Below, one piece after another: positions 35,595-44,766 of a stretch of 64,000 nucleotides of DNA. Origin of the DNA: Nocardia australiensis. GTDB taxonomy: Bacteria > Actinomycetota > Actinomycetes > Mycobacteriales > Mycobacteriaceae. Every line of letters begins with the position of its first letter. The first letter of the stretch is position 1. The position numbers were made by a program, and so were the translations under genes. The notes below the pieces were generated by a model, which had not been told where the DNA came from, did not search any database, and was given only the letters and a program-made list of their open reading frames with translations. The stretch spans positions 1,922,001 to 1,986,000 of the forward strand of contig NZ_JAJFZM010000001.1 in assembly GCF_020733705.1 (NCBI RefSeq), given 5' to 3'.

Positions 35595-38500
35595 CAGCGG
35601 GCCGCTCCGGCCTCGCTCGGCGTCGATTCGGGCCCGTCGGGTGTGGGGGCGGGACTTGACCATGGTGCGATTGGATTGCCCCACCAACGCGTGGACGGCG
35701 GGACCGTGTCACCACGCATGACCAGCGAGGCCGGGCCAATTGTCGCGCCGTCGCCGATCCCGGCTGCGGGAAGCGCGACACAGTGTGGTCCGAGGGTGGC
35801 CCCCGCGCCGAGAGTGACGGTGTCCATAGCCATGATCCGATCGTGGAAGAGATGGGTCTGCACCACGCAGCCACGTTCCACGGTCGCGCCGTCACCGAGA
35901 GTCACCAGGTCCGCCTCCGGTAGCCAGTAGGACTCGCACCATACCCCGCGACCGATTCGCGCACCGAGACCACGAAGCCAGAGGTTCAATACCGGAGTAC
36001 CCGTTGCGGCACGTGCGAACCATGGCGCGGCAACGGTCTCGACGAAGGTGTCGGATACTTCGTTGCGCCACACGAACGGACTCCACAGCGGATGCTCCTC
36101 GGCGCGGATTCGACCGACCAGCAACCATTTCGCGGTGACCGCGCTCACGCCCGCGCTCGCGCCCGCGGCCATCAGCACCAAGCCACTCAGCAGCGCGGCG
36201 GCCAGGTAGCCGATCGATTGCGCGGTCCATGCCAGGGTGAACAGCACACCGAGACCGATGGCAAAACTCACCAGTACTGGGATGAGCCTGCAGGTTTCGA
36301 CGATCCCGCGAGCCACCTTCAGCCGCGGTGGCGGATCGAAGGTGCGCGCGGTATCACCGGCCTCGGAGGCGCGGCGCAGGCGCACCGGCGGGCTGCCCAG
36401 CCAGGAGGATCCGGCTTTCGCCTTCGACGGAGCGGCCGAAAGCACGGCGACCAGACCGTTTTTCGGCACACGTCGACCCGGCGCCGTCATTCCGGAGTTT
36501 CCGAGGAACGCGCGCTTGCCGACCTTCGCGTCACCGATATGCAGCCAGCCGCCACCGAGTTCGTAACTGGCGATCATGGTGTCGTCGGCGAGAAACGCGC
36601 CATCGGCGACGGTGGTGAACTTCGGTAGCAACAGCACCGTGGACGCCTCGACGCTCTTGCCGATCTTCGCGCCGAGCAGGCGCAGCCATACCGGCGTGAG
36701 CAAGCTGGCGTAGAGCGGGAACAGGAAGGTGCGGGCCGAGTCCAGCAGCCGCTCGGTGGCCCAGGCTTGCCAGCCGACCCGGCTGCGCACCGGGTGGTGG
36801 CCCTCGGTCAGCCCGATGCTGAGCAGCCGAACCGCGATCAGGGTTGCCACCGCGTAGATGGTGAGGCTGAGCAGCGTGGCGACGGGCAGGATGGCGAAGC
36901 CGCGGCCGAGCGCGCCCGGAAGCGTGCTGGCGTCACGGATGAACCAGGCGATGAACGCGCCGCCCGCGGCAAGTCCGAGGATGGGCATGGACGCCAGCGC
37001 CATCGAGGTCACGCCGAAGATCGCGACCCAGTGCGGTGCCCTCGCGGGGGTGCTATCGGGCCAGCGGTGGTGGGCCTTACCGACTTTCGTCGCGGGTGAA
37101 CCCGCCCATTCCTGCTCGGCCTTCACCTTGCCCGATACCGCCGAACCCGCCACGATCTCGGCGTTCTTGCCGATTCTGCTGCCGGGTAACAGGATCGACC
37201 GCGCACCGATCACAGCGCCGGGCCCGATGACGATCGGGCCGATATGCACGACATCGCCGTCGATCCAATAGCCGGACAGGTCGACCTCGGGTTCCACGCT
37301 GCAGCCGTCGCCGAGTTCGAGCATCCCGGTCACCGGTGGCAAGGTATGCAGGTCGACACCGTTGCCGATCTTCGCGCCGAGCGCCCGCGCGAACGGCACC
37401 ATCCATGGTGCGCCGGAAAGGCTTTCGGCGCCGCTGGCTTCCGACAGTCGGACCGCCGCCCAAAGTCGCAGGTGTACCGATCCGCCACGCGGATAGTTGC
37501 CGGGGGTCACCCCGCGCAGCAGAATTCGAGCGCCGGTCGCGCAGATCACCATGCGGCCGGGGGGCGAGATGAACAGCAGGAACGCGGCAAGCGTCCACCA
37601 CCAGGACAAATGTGGCAGCCACGGTAGCGAGCCGGACCACCCGGCGATATTCCCGACGATCGCCAGCCAGGTGAGCCACTGCAATCCGGTGAGTGTGGAC
37701 AACGGAACGGTCGCCAGTACCTGGATGATTTGGGCACGGCGCGGGGTGGGACGCACGGCGCGGGTCTCGACGGCCGCGCTCGGCGCCGTTTCGTCGAGCA
37801 GTTCGGCCAGCGCGCCGAGGCGAGGGTGGTCGTAGAGGTCGGCGACGGCGATGCGAGGGTAGCGTTCGCGCAGTGCGGTGACCAGTTGTGCGGCCGCGAG
37901 CGAGCCGCCGCCGATGTCGAAGAAGTCGGTGTCGGGGCCGGTGACTTCGGCGCCGAGGATGGCGTCCCACAATCCGGCGACCCACTGTTCGGTCTCGGTG
38001 AGGTTGTGGGCGGGGGCTTCGGTGTCGTTCGGTAGCGGCCAGGGCAGCGCATCCCGGTCCACCTTGCCCGAAGTGCGGGTGGGCAGTTCGGGGACGATGG
38101 CAAGTCGTGGGACCAGCGGGGCTGGAAGTTGTTCGGCGAGTATGGCTCTGGCGGCCGGTATATCGAAGTCGGGGCTCGTTCCGGTCAGATAGCCGATCAG
38201 AATCTTGTTATCGGCCTTGGTAGTTCGTATCGCTACGGCGGCTCCGGTGACACCGGGCAGATGTTGTAGCGCGTTGTCGATCTCGCCGAGCTCGATGCGG
38301 CGTCCGCCGAGCTTGATCTGGTCGTCGGCACGGCCTAGGAAGACCAATCCGGCACGATCGTTGCGGACCAGATCACCGCTGCGATATGCACGTTCCCATC
38401 CCAATGACGGTAGGGGAGCGTATTTTTCGGCGTCCTTCGCCGGGGCGAGATAGCGAGCCAGGCCGACGCCGCCGATCACGAGTTCGCCGGATTCGCCTTC

Positions 38501-39577
38501 GCCAACCGGGTTTCCGGCCGGATCGACGACCGCGAGATCCCAGCCGTCCAGCGGTAGTCCGATCCGAACCGGAAAACCGCCGTCGAGCAGTGCCGCGCAG
38601 GCGACCACCGTGGCCTCGGTGGGGCCGTAGGTATTCCAGACCTCACGTTCGTCGGTGCCCGCCAAGCGTTCGGCGAGTTCGGGCGGTACCGCCTCGCCGC
38701 CGAAGATCAGCAGACGGACCGGGTCCAGCGCGTCGGCGGGCCAGGTCGCGGCCAGTGTCGGCACCGTGGAGACGATGCTGATTTCCCGGCGGACGAGCCA
38801 GGGCCCGAGGTCGGCGCCGGTGCGAACGAGGGCGCGGGGCGCGGGCACGAGGCAGGCGCCGTGGCGCCAGGCCAGCCACATTTCCTCGCAGGACGCGTCG
38901 AAGGCGACCGACAGTCCGGCCAGCACCCGGTCGCTGGGACCGATCGGTGCGTCCTGGAGGAACAGCCGAGCCTCGGCGTCGACGAATGCGGCGGCGTTAC
39001 GATGAGTGACCGCAACACCTTTCGGTATTCCGGTGGAACCGGAGGTGAAGATGATCCAAGCGTCGTCGGCGGGGGTGGGACGCGTGGACGAGTCGTCGGC
39101 CTGTTCGAGCTCGGCCGCGCTACGGTCGGCGCCGACCGCGGTGGTTTCGACACCGGTTGCCGTCACGATCGCGGTGACGCGTGCCTCGCCGAAGACCAGC
39201 CGGGCGCGCTCCTGCGGATCGTCGGCGTCGACGGGAACATAGGCCGCACCGGCAGAAAGGATCGCGAGAATTGTGACGTAGAGCGCACGGTTCCCCGACG
39301 GCATCCGGATACCGACCCGGTCGCCCGGGCGAACCCCCGCAGCGGTCAATCGAGCTACTTCGGACTCGACCTCGGCGAGCAGTTCGGTGTAGCTGAGTAC
39401 AACCTGCCCGTCGTCGATCGCGGCAGCCTCGGGGTGGGTGTGCGCGGTGTCGGCCAGAATGTCGACAAGGGTCCTGGCCTGCGGTGCGAGTGTGCCTCCG
39501 AGCAGTGGGTCGGGTGCCGGTTGGCCAGGGATCGGGCCCTCGCCCGCCGCGGCGTCGACCTGCGGCTGCAGCATCAC
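35594..39577 (-). CDS. Pls/PosA-type non-ribosomal peptide synthetase
   Basis: 1327 residues. Adenylation domain about 40-520: IIFTSGSTGIPKGV, FDASCEEMW, NTYGPTEATV, YRSGDLVRN, PELPTRTSGKVDRDALP. Carrier domain follows with Ser in FFDIGGGSLAA (about 557). The rest alternates membrane-span pairs with three soluble left-handed beta-helix-like blocks (for example IGPIVIGPGAVIGARS and IGDGATIGPASL). This A-T-(TM-C)x3 layout is that of epsilon-poly-L-lysine synthetase Pls, which joins one amino acid repeatedly without a thioesterase. The Glu after FDASC is compatible with a basic substrate (inference). ATG 39577. Confidence 0.85.
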   Translation of the reverse strand: MMLQPQVDAAAGEGPIPGQPAPDPLLGGTLAPQARTLVDILADTAHTHPEAAAIDDGQVVLSYTELLAEVESEVARLTAAGVRPGDRVGIRMPSGNRALYVTILAILSAGAAYVPVDADDPQERARLVFGEARVTAIVTATGVETTAVGADRSAAELEQADDSSTRPTPADDAWIIFTSGSTGIPKGVAVTHRNAAAFVDAEARLFLQDAPIGPSDRVLAGLSVAFDASCEEMWLAWRHGACLVPAPRALVRTGADLGPWLVRREISIVSTVPTLAATWPADALDPVRLLIFGGEAVPPELAERLAGTDEREVWNTYGPTEATVVACAALLDGGFPVRIGLPLDGWDLAVVDPAGNPVGEGESGELVIGGVGLARYLAPAKDAEKYAPLPSLGWERAYRSGDLVRNDRAGLVFLGRADDQIKLGGRRIELGEIDNALQHLPGVTGAAVAIRTTKADNKILIGYLTGTSPDFDIPAARAILAEQLPAPLVPRLAIVPELPTRTSGKVDRDALPWPLPNDTEAPAHNLTETEQWVAGLWDAILGAEVTGPDTDFFDIGGGSLAAAQLVTALRERYPRIAVADLYDHPRLGALAELLDETAPSAAVETRAVRPTPRRAQIIQVLATVPLSTLTGLQWLTWLAIVGNIAGWSGSLPWLPHLSWWWTLAAFLLFISPPGRMVICATGARILLRGVTPGNYPRGGSVHLRLWAAVRLSEASGAESLSGAPWMVPFARALGAKIGNGVDLHTLPPVTGMLELGDGCSVEPEVDLSGYWIDGDVVHIGPIVIGPGAVIGARSILLPGSRIGKNAEIVAGSAVSGKVKAEQEWAGSPATKVGKAHHRWPDSTPARAPHWVAIFGVTSMALASMPILGLAAGGAFIAWFIRDASTLPGALGRGFAILPVATLLSLTIYAVATLIAVRLLSIGLTEGHHPVRSRVGWQAWATERLLDSARTFLFPLYASLLTPVWLRLLGAKIGKSVEASTVLLLPKFTTVADGAFLADDTMIASYELGGGWLHIGDAKVGKRAFLGNSGMTAPGRRVPKNGLVAVLSAAPSKAKAGSSWLGSPPVRLRRASEAGDTARTFDPPPRLKVARGIVETCRLIPVLVSFAIGLGVLFTLAWTAQSIGYLAAALLSGLVLMAAGASAGVSAVTAKWLLVGRIRAEEHPLWSPFVWRNEVSDTFVETVAAPWFARAATGTPVLNLWLRGLGARIGRGVWCESYWLPEADLVTLGDGATVERGCVVQTHLFHDRIMAMDTVTLGAGATLGPHCVALPAAGIGDGATIGPASLVMRGDTVPPSTRWWGNPIAPWSSPAPTPDGPESTPSEAGAAR

Positions 39578-39993
39578 GTCCTACCCGCCTCTCATAGACC
39601 TGCCTAGCGCTTCATGAGTGTTGTTTCACAAGAGGGTTACCAATGGGCGAACTCCACGGTGACCAAGTGTCCACGGTACCTGCGGTACTGGGCTTTTTGC
39701 CGCGCGCCGAACCGAGTGGTCGGTCGGCTCGGGCCTGCTATTTCGCCGCCGAGTACCTACAGCCCGAGCGGGTGCGGGTCGGCTTTCCTTCGTCGTCGAG
39801 CCGGTGCGGGCCGGTGTCGGTGGCCGTTCGATATGTGCGTCGGTACGGCGGCGCTCGGTCCGTCCGATCTGGGTGATCGACAGTGACCGCCAGTCGGCGG
39901 GCTCACGAATTTTGGCCTCGCGAAACCGTGTTCTACCTGCGTAAACGGTACAGCTGGAGTACGGTGGGCGCGACGGTGTTCTGCGAATTTTGT
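39578..39993. other. intergenic region between synthetase and riboswitch
   Basis: About 415 bp between divergent units. Short plus-strand frames (39614-39886, 39643-39876) are not convincing. The synthetase promoter should lie near its 39600 end; I see no clear boxes. Confidence 0.4.
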
Positions 39994-40022
39994 TTGACAG
40001 CGGCCAGTCGGGTCTGTCAATC
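39994..40022 (+). promoter_or_regulatory. promoter of the SAM-IV riboswitch transcript
   Basis: Perfect -35 TTGACA at 39994-39999, 17-bp spacer, weak -10 TCAATC at 40017-40022. A start near 40028 would place the 5' end exactly at the riboswitch. Confidence 0.6.
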
Positions 40023-40027
40023 TCGCA

Positions 40028-40150
40028 TCAGGTCATGAGTACCAGCGAGAAGCCCTGGCTAGCTGGTCGGCAACCCTCCTCCGCGGTGGGGTGCTCCAGG
40101 TGACGACCCGGCCGCCGCCTAACCGGGCGCGGCAAGCGCGGACTCGAACA
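40028..40150 (+). promoter_or_regulatory. SAM-IV riboswitch
   Basis: The leader reads GGTCATGAGTACCAGCG, then AAGCCCTGGCTAGCTGG and CGGCAACCCTCC, then GGTGGGGTGCTCCAGG and GACGACC. These are the conserved blocks of the actinobacterial SAM-IV aptamer in order. GGTC (40031) pairs with GACC (40105-40108), and CCAGC..GCTGG forms the next helix. The 3' part to about 40150 should form the pseudoknot and extra stem. It lies 40 bp before the aminotransferase-fold gene, so binding of S-adenosylmethionine should lower its expression. No covariance search was run. Confidence 0.88.
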
Positions 40151-40189
40151 TCCACTGGTGACGAGTCCCATAGTCGACGGGATTTCGTA

Positions 40190-41509
40190 ATGACTGCTGT
40201 TGTGGACCAAGCCTGTGTCGCCCTCGCTCGGGTATCCGGCGACGATCTGCGGGTGCCACTCGTCCAGGGCGGGACGACCACCTACGCGAACTTCGATTAC
40301 GCCGCGAGCGCTCCGGCATTAGCGCAGGCCACCGACCGTGTGCAGCAGTTGCTGCCGTTCTACGCCAGCGTCCATCGCGGTGCGGGTTACGCCTCACGGA
40401 TCTCCACCGAGTGCTACGAGGCGGCCCGCGGCACGCTGACACGATTCCTCGATGCCGCCGACGATCAGGTGGTGGTCTTCACCCGCAACACCACCGATTC
40501 GCTGAATCTGCTCGCGGGGTGCGTGCCGGGCGACACCGTGGTGCTTGATATCGAGCACCACGCGAATTTCCTGCCGTGGAACCGGCACGGTCGGCGCGTC
40601 GTACCGGCCGCTGACACGGTGGAGGAGACTATCCGGCGGCTCATCGCCGGACTGTGCACCAAACCTGTGGCGCTGTTGGCGGTCACGGGCGCATCGAATG
40701 TGACCGGCGAGGTGCTTCCGCTCGAGCGGCTGGCCACCATCGCCCATCAATGCGGCGCCAGGATCCTGGTCGATGCCGCGCAACTTGCACCGCATCGGCG
40801 AATCAGCTTGCGCGACACCGGTATCGACTATCTGGCCTGCTCCGGTCATAAGTTGTACGCACCATTCGGTGCGGGAGTACTGGTCGGCAGGCGCGATTGG
40901 CTCGATGCCGCCGAGCCGTATCTGGCCGGCGGCGGCGCGGTTCGTCAGGTCAGCGCCACGCATACCGATTGGGCGCCCGCTCCGCAGCGTCACGAGGCCG
41001 GTTCCCCGAACGTGCTCGGTGCCGCCGCGCTGGCCGCCGCGTGTGACGCACTCAGTGCGATCGATTCCGAATCCCTTGCCTCCCATGAGCGTTTGCTCGC
41101 CGAGCGCCTTCGTGCCGGGCTGTCGGCCATCCCCGGTGTCGACCTCCTGCGGATTTGGTCCGACAGCCCCGACACCGTCGGCATCGTTGCCTTCTCCGTC
41201 GACGGTTTCGCCCCCGGTGAGGTTGCCGCATACCTCTCCGCCGAACACGGCATCGGTGTTCGCGACGGCCGCTTCTGCGCGCATCCGCTGCTCGCCCGCC
41301 TCGGCCTGGACGGTGCCCTGCGCGCCAGCATCGGCCTCGGCACCTGTTCGGCCGACGTCGACCGCCTCGTCGGCGCCATCGTGACCCTCGTCGAATCCGG
41401 TCCCGCCTGGAATTATGCGAGCACCGACGGACTGTGGAACCCGACACCGGAAACTCGCCCCTTCAGCACGACAGACTCCGGTGCCGGTGGAGCACCCTGC
41501 GTGATCTGA
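40190..41509 (+). CDS. class V aminotransferase-fold PLP enzyme, SAM-responsive
   Basis: 439 residues from ATG 40190 (the frame opens at 40091 inside the riboswitch and cannot be the start). PLP site: Lys221 in CSGHKLYAPFGAG, Asp in ILVDAAQLAPH, and TRNTTDSLNLLA for phosphate binding. Fold type I, class V (cysteine desulfurase, isopenicillin-N-epimerase-like). The C-terminus ends GGAPCVI, with a Cys that could take part in sulfur transfer. Control by SAM-IV points to sulfur amino-acid metabolism, for example desulfuration or sulfur transfer for methionine/cysteine; this is inference. Confidence 0.88.
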   Translation: MTAVVDQACVALARVSGDDLRVPLVQGGTTTYANFDYAASAPALAQATDRVQQLLPFYASVHRGAGYASRISTECYEAARGTLTRFLDAADDQVVVFTRNTTDSLNLLAGCVPGDTVVLDIEHHANFLPWNRHGRRVVPAADTVEETIRRLIAGLCTKPVALLAVTGASNVTGEVLPLERLATIAHQCGARILVDAAQLAPHRRISLRDTGIDYLACSGHKLYAPFGAGVLVGRRDWLDAAEPYLAGGGAVRQVSATHTDWAPAPQRHEAGSPNVLGAAALAAACDALSAIDSESLASHERLLAERLRAGLSAIPGVDLLRIWSDSPDTVGIVAFSVDGFAPGEVAAYLSAEHGIGVRDGRFCAHPLLARLGLDGALRASIGLGTCSADVDRLVGAIVTLVESGPAWNYASTDGLWNPTPETRPFSTTDSGAGGAPCVI

Positions 41510-41630
41510 CGGCCGGACCGAGGGTGTGTGCCGAGGTTTTCATCCTGATGGAACCGATCGCCGCTTACCGGCGTCTATAAACGGTGATGGCACTCGTCCG
41601 GTCGGGGCGGGAGATCGGGAAGGCGGCTGA

Positions 41631-42143
41631 ATGAGTTCGGCAGAGTTGAACGCGCTCCAGTCCTGGACGGACACTATGAGCGGCCAAGTCCAGCACATGA
41701 CAGAGGTTTACGAGCGGCAGTTACAGCAGTTCGGGGAGACCAAGACGGAGCTGGCGAAACTCACCGTGCAGGGGTGGTCGCAGGATCAGCTGGTCCGGGT
41801 CACCGCGAATTCGGCGGGAGTTCCGCTGGAGGTGTGGGTGGCGCCCGAGGCGTTCAAGCGATCGAACCCGGAACGGCTCGGCGCGGCGATGACCGAGGCG
41901 GCACAGGCCGCGGCGCGGGCGGCCAAGGAGCAGCTCGACACCAGGTTGGCGCCGGTGCTTTCGGAGCTGGCCGAGATCGGTCTGCCCGAGGATCCGTTCG
42001 GTGCGTTGCCCTCCATAGCCCGGCCCGATGGCGATCTGCTGCCGCCACCGCCACAACCCGCGCCGCAACCGGAGGTCGCCGCGGTGCCGCGCAGGCTCGA
42101 CGACGATCCGGACGATGAAGGCCCGCACTGGAAGGGCTGGTAA
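41631..42143 (+). CDS. YbaB/EbfC family protein
   Basis: 170 residues. N-terminal coiled helix (ALQSWTDTMSGQVQHMTEVY), YbaB core strands (ELAKLTVQGWSQDQLVRVTA, GVPLEVWVAPEAF), a long helix (AAMTEAAQAAARAAKEQL) and a Pro-rich acidic C-tail ending GPHWKGW. In actinobacteria such YbaB-like genes commonly precede WXG100-like and large secreted proteins in type VII secretion clusters. TATAAA at 41575-41580 is a plausible -10. First gene of a three-gene unit with 5-bp gaps. Confidence 0.8.
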   Translation: MSSAELNALQSWTDTMSGQVQHMTEVYERQLQQFGETKTELAKLTVQGWSQDQLVRVTANSAGVPLEVWVAPEAFKRSNPERLGAAMTEAAQAAARAAKEQLDTRLAPVLSELAEIGLPEDPFGALPSIARPDGDLLPPPPQPAPQPEVAAVPRRLDDDPDDEGPHWKGW

Positions 42144-42148
42144 CCGTC

Positions 42149-42496
42149 ATGGCTGGTAACGACAACTTCCGGCTCGATCCGGATCAGTTTCGTTCGATCG
42201 CAACCGAATTGAGTGCTTTCAGCCAGGAGTTCGCCGCCGATGTCGCGGAGTTCACCAGCGGGTTCAGTGCCGACGAAGACGGAATCGGCGACGACGAGTT
42301 CGCCCAGGCGTTCATGCAGAACTTCACCGACCCATCCGGTGACGCGATGCAGATGCTGCAGGGAGTGGCCGGTCTGATCGAGTCGATCGGGCAGCGGTTC
42401 ACCACGGTGGCGGACGCGGTGAATCTGACCGACACGAACTTCAAGGAAGCCATCGACAAGGTCACGAACGAGGTCGATCCGAAAGAGCAGGGGTAG
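42149..42496 (+). CDS. WXG100-like / type VII secretion target protein
   Basis: 115 residues, mostly two helices (about 8-45 and 60-105), acidic (FSADEDGIGDDEFAQAF). No strict W-x-G, but GDDEFAQAFMQNF occupies the turn position as in the ESX-type DUF2580/EspA-like group. GGAAGG upstream of the ATG. Sits between the YbaB-like gene and the membrane protein, five bp from each. Probable partner or chaperone of the third protein. Confidence 0.7.
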   Translation: MAGNDNFRLDPDQFRSIATELSAFSQEFAADVAEFTSGFSADEDGIGDDEFAQAFMQNFTDPSGDAMQMLQGVAGLIESIGQRFTTVADAVNLTDTNFKEAIDKVTNEVDPKEQG

Positions 42497-42501
42497 GGGA
42501 C

Positions 42502-43560
42502 ATGGGTTTGCAGATTCCACCGGCGTTGCGGCCGGTGGCGGCAGTTGTCGTCTATCGCTGGCCGAAGGCGGACGAGACCAAGCTATTTCGGCTGGGCAAC
42601 CTGTTCGAGAAGAAAGCTGTCAAGGTCGACCGGTACCGCGACAAGGTCGACGCCAAGGTCGAGGAGGCACTCGGCCATATCGAGGGCAAGACCCATGACG
42701 CGATCGAGGAATACCGCAAGAAGGTCAATGATGCGCTCGACACCCTGGTCGAGTTGCTGCACGGCCTCGCGCTGGCGCTGAAAATCTATGCGGCCCTTGT
42801 GCTCGCGATCAAGCTCTACATCATCGCGATGCTGATTTACACCGCTGCTCAGCTCGCCATCGCCGCCGCGGCCGCAGCGCCGACACTCGGTGCGAGCGCG
42901 GCCGAAGCGGCGGCGATGCAGGCCGCGGTCAAGGCGGCAGTTACCGCCGCGTTGCGCAAGCTGATCACGCAGATCTTGACGCAAACGGTGGTCAGAGCAG
43001 CTATCGGCGCCGGACGCAGCGCATCACTGGAATTCATCCGGCAGACCGTAAAGATCGAATTCGGCCGCCAGAATGGTTATGACACAAGCCGTCTCGCTTA
43101 TGCGGCCGAACGTGGCGGGTTGACCGGCGGCGTTCAGGGTGCACTGAACAAACTGGGTTTCGATCCCGTAGAAGCGAAGAAACTCGGCACCCAGCTATCC
43201 CAAGCGGTCCTCGGTACGATGCCGAAGCTCTCGGAGGAGAACAAACCCGATCATTCCGACGACAGCGCCGAGGTGCCCCCGACGCCGAATGCGCCCAGCG
43301 TGGAGCCGACCAGTCCGCAGCACGCACCGTATGTTGACCCATCGCAACAGCCTTCCGGCGAGGCGGGCAGCGAGAGTGCCGGTGGTCAGGGAACGGAGCC
43401 GTCGTCGGTGCCTGCGATGGGCACCTCGACTCCCGTCGAGCTCGAGCAGAGTTCGATACCCGACGTCGGCCCGGTGCCGACCCAGCCCTCATCGCTGGAC
43501 TTGGGGCAGGGCGACACCTTCAATATCGAGGTGCGCGTGGGGTCTTCACTGGATCTGTAG
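42502..43560 (+). CDS. membrane protein with disordered C-tail, putative type VII effector
   Basis: 352 residues. Charged N-terminal helix region (30-85, KVDRYRDKVDAKVEEALGH), hydrophobic segment about 88-125 likely spanning the membrane once or twice, an Ala-rich stretch (130-150), GGLTGGVQGALNKLGF (about 205-220), and a Pro/Ser/Glu-rich disordered tail from 245. The layout matches the N-terminal part of actinobacterial polymorphic toxins secreted with WXG100 partners, but no toxin domain is present at the end. It might be an immunity/anchor protein, a toxin that lost its domain, or a structural substrate. GGGGTAGGGGAC precedes the ATG. Confidence 0.7.
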   Translation: MGLQIPPALRPVAAVVVYRWPKADETKLFRLGNLFEKKAVKVDRYRDKVDAKVEEALGHIEGKTHDAIEEYRKKVNDALDTLVELLHGLALALKIYAALVLAIKLYIIAMLIYTAAQLAIAAAAAAPTLGASAAEAAAMQAAVKAAVTAALRKLITQILTQTVVRAAIGAGRSASLEFIRQTVKIEFGRQNGYDTSRLAYAAERGGLTGGVQGALNKLGFDPVEAKKLGTQLSQAVLGTMPKLSEENKPDHSDDSAEVPPTPNAPSVEPTSPQHAPYVDPSQQPSGEAGSESAGGQGTEPSSVPAMGTSTPVELEQSSIPDVGPVPTQPSSLDLGQGDTFNIEVRVGSSLDL

Positions 43561-43613
43561 GCGCCGGATTCGCCTGCCGGGCAGTTGTATTCGGTGAAAA
43601 CGTCCGGCCGAGC

Positions 43614-44165
43614 TCACTCGTTGAGTGAAGTCGGGCGGTGGTAGTGGCCCTTGTAATAGAGCAAGGGTGCGGCGATCGGGGTTTCGTCGGTGTTGTCATG
43701 GACTCGGGTGACCAAGCCGACGGTGAGCGTGTGATCCCCGATGGGAATGAGCTGTTGGAGGGTGGCGCGCACCCAGATAGGCGTGCCGTGCAGGACCGGC
43801 TCGTCGGTATCCAGAGTCGTCCAGAGCGAACGGTCGACGAAGCGTTCCTCGGCCGTGCGCGCGAAGCGCTGCGCCAAATGCTGCTGGTGCTCGCCGAGGA
43901 AGTGGATGACCACCGAATCGGCGTCGAGCAGGGCCGTGATGCTCGATGAGGTGTGTGCGATGTTGAACGAGACCAGCGGCGGTTCCAACGACAGCGATGC
44001 GAAGGAGGTCGCGGTGAAACCGACGGGACCATTGGGGGAGGAGAGCGTAATGATGGTGACGCCCGCTGGATAGTGGCGCATAGCTGCGCGGTACTGCTCG
44101 GCGGCGATGCCGCTCAGGTCATCGGGGATCTGCAGGTTCGTGGCTGGCCGTGGTGCTTCGGTCAC
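43614..44165 (-). CDS. flavin reductase-like (FMN-binding split barrel) protein
   Basis: 183 residues. HpaC/HsaB-type flavin reductase: [54 protein letters not shown] near the active site and GHYHRP at the end. Usually supplies FMNH2 or FADH2 to a two-component monooxygenase; no such monooxygenase gene is adjacent. Monocistronic. Confidence 0.9.
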   Translation of the reverse strand: MTEAPRPATNLQIPDDLSGIAAEQYRAAMRHYPAGVTIITLSSPNGPVGFTATSFASLSLEPPLVSFNIAHTSSSITALLDADSVVIHFLGEHQQHLAQRFARTAEERFVDRSLWTTLDTDEPVLHGTPIWVRATLQQLIPIGDHTLTVGLVTRVHDNTDETPIAAPLLYYKGHYHRPTSLNE

Positions 44166-44243
44166 ATGACGAAACTACGCCCATTAACGCGGTGCCGTGG
44201 GTGGGTGGCCATAGTTCGACATCGGCCTGGGCGCACTCGAGGT

Positions 44244-44717
44244 TCAATCCACGTCGATCGGAAGCCCCGCAGTAATGCGCACCAGCTCGCGAAAAGAGGT
44301 GCGGAACACGGTGTTCGGATGTCCACCCGCGGCCCACAGCTCGCGATGGCCCGCCAGTGCGGTGTCGACCCAGGTCGGCAGGTTGGTGGGATGCCCGACC
44401 GGGGCGACGCCACCGATCGGCTGACCGGTGACCTCCTGGACCATATCGGCGGGCGCCTGGGTGAGCTTGCCCTCCAACCGCTCGCCCGTGAGCCGCAGAT
44501 CGACCTCGTGCGCGCCGGAGACCAACAGCAACACCGGATCATCGTCCAGCAGGAACACCAGTGATTTGGTGATGGCGCCCACATCGACGCCGAGCGCCCG
44601 CGCGGCATCGACTGCGGTGGGGGTCGGTGCGGGCTGGGTAACGATGACACCGTGATGGCCGCGCGCGATCAATGTGTCCGCGACTCGGCATGCGACTGGT
44701 GGTAGGGACCTGCGCAT
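44244..44717 (-). CDS. YbaK/EbsC family aminoacyl-tRNA deacylase
   Basis: 157 residues, YbaK superfamily that hydrolyses mis-charged Cys- or Ala-tRNA. Motifs: ARALGVDVGAITKSLVF (catalytic Lys), VQEVTGQPIGGVAPVGHP (GG-x-x-P-x-G-H box). Length is typical. The small OHCU-like gene follows upstream on the same strand at 50 bp. Confidence 0.9.
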   Translation of the reverse strand: MRRSLPPVACRVADTLIARGHHGVIVTQPAPTPTAVDAARALGVDVGAITKSLVFLLDDDPVLLLVSGAHEVDLRLTGERLEGKLTQAPADMVQEVTGQPIGGVAPVGHPTNLPTWVDTALAGHRELWAAGGHPNTVFRTSFRELVRITAGLPIDVD

Positions 44718-44766
44718 ATGACCAGGGTAGAGCGACTGCGGGCGGTGCGCCGGGCGAGAAGGTCGG

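Noticed and set aside
40091..40189. Aminotransferase start at 40091
   Set aside because: This lies inside the SAM-IV riboswitch; ATG 40190 starts the conserved protein.
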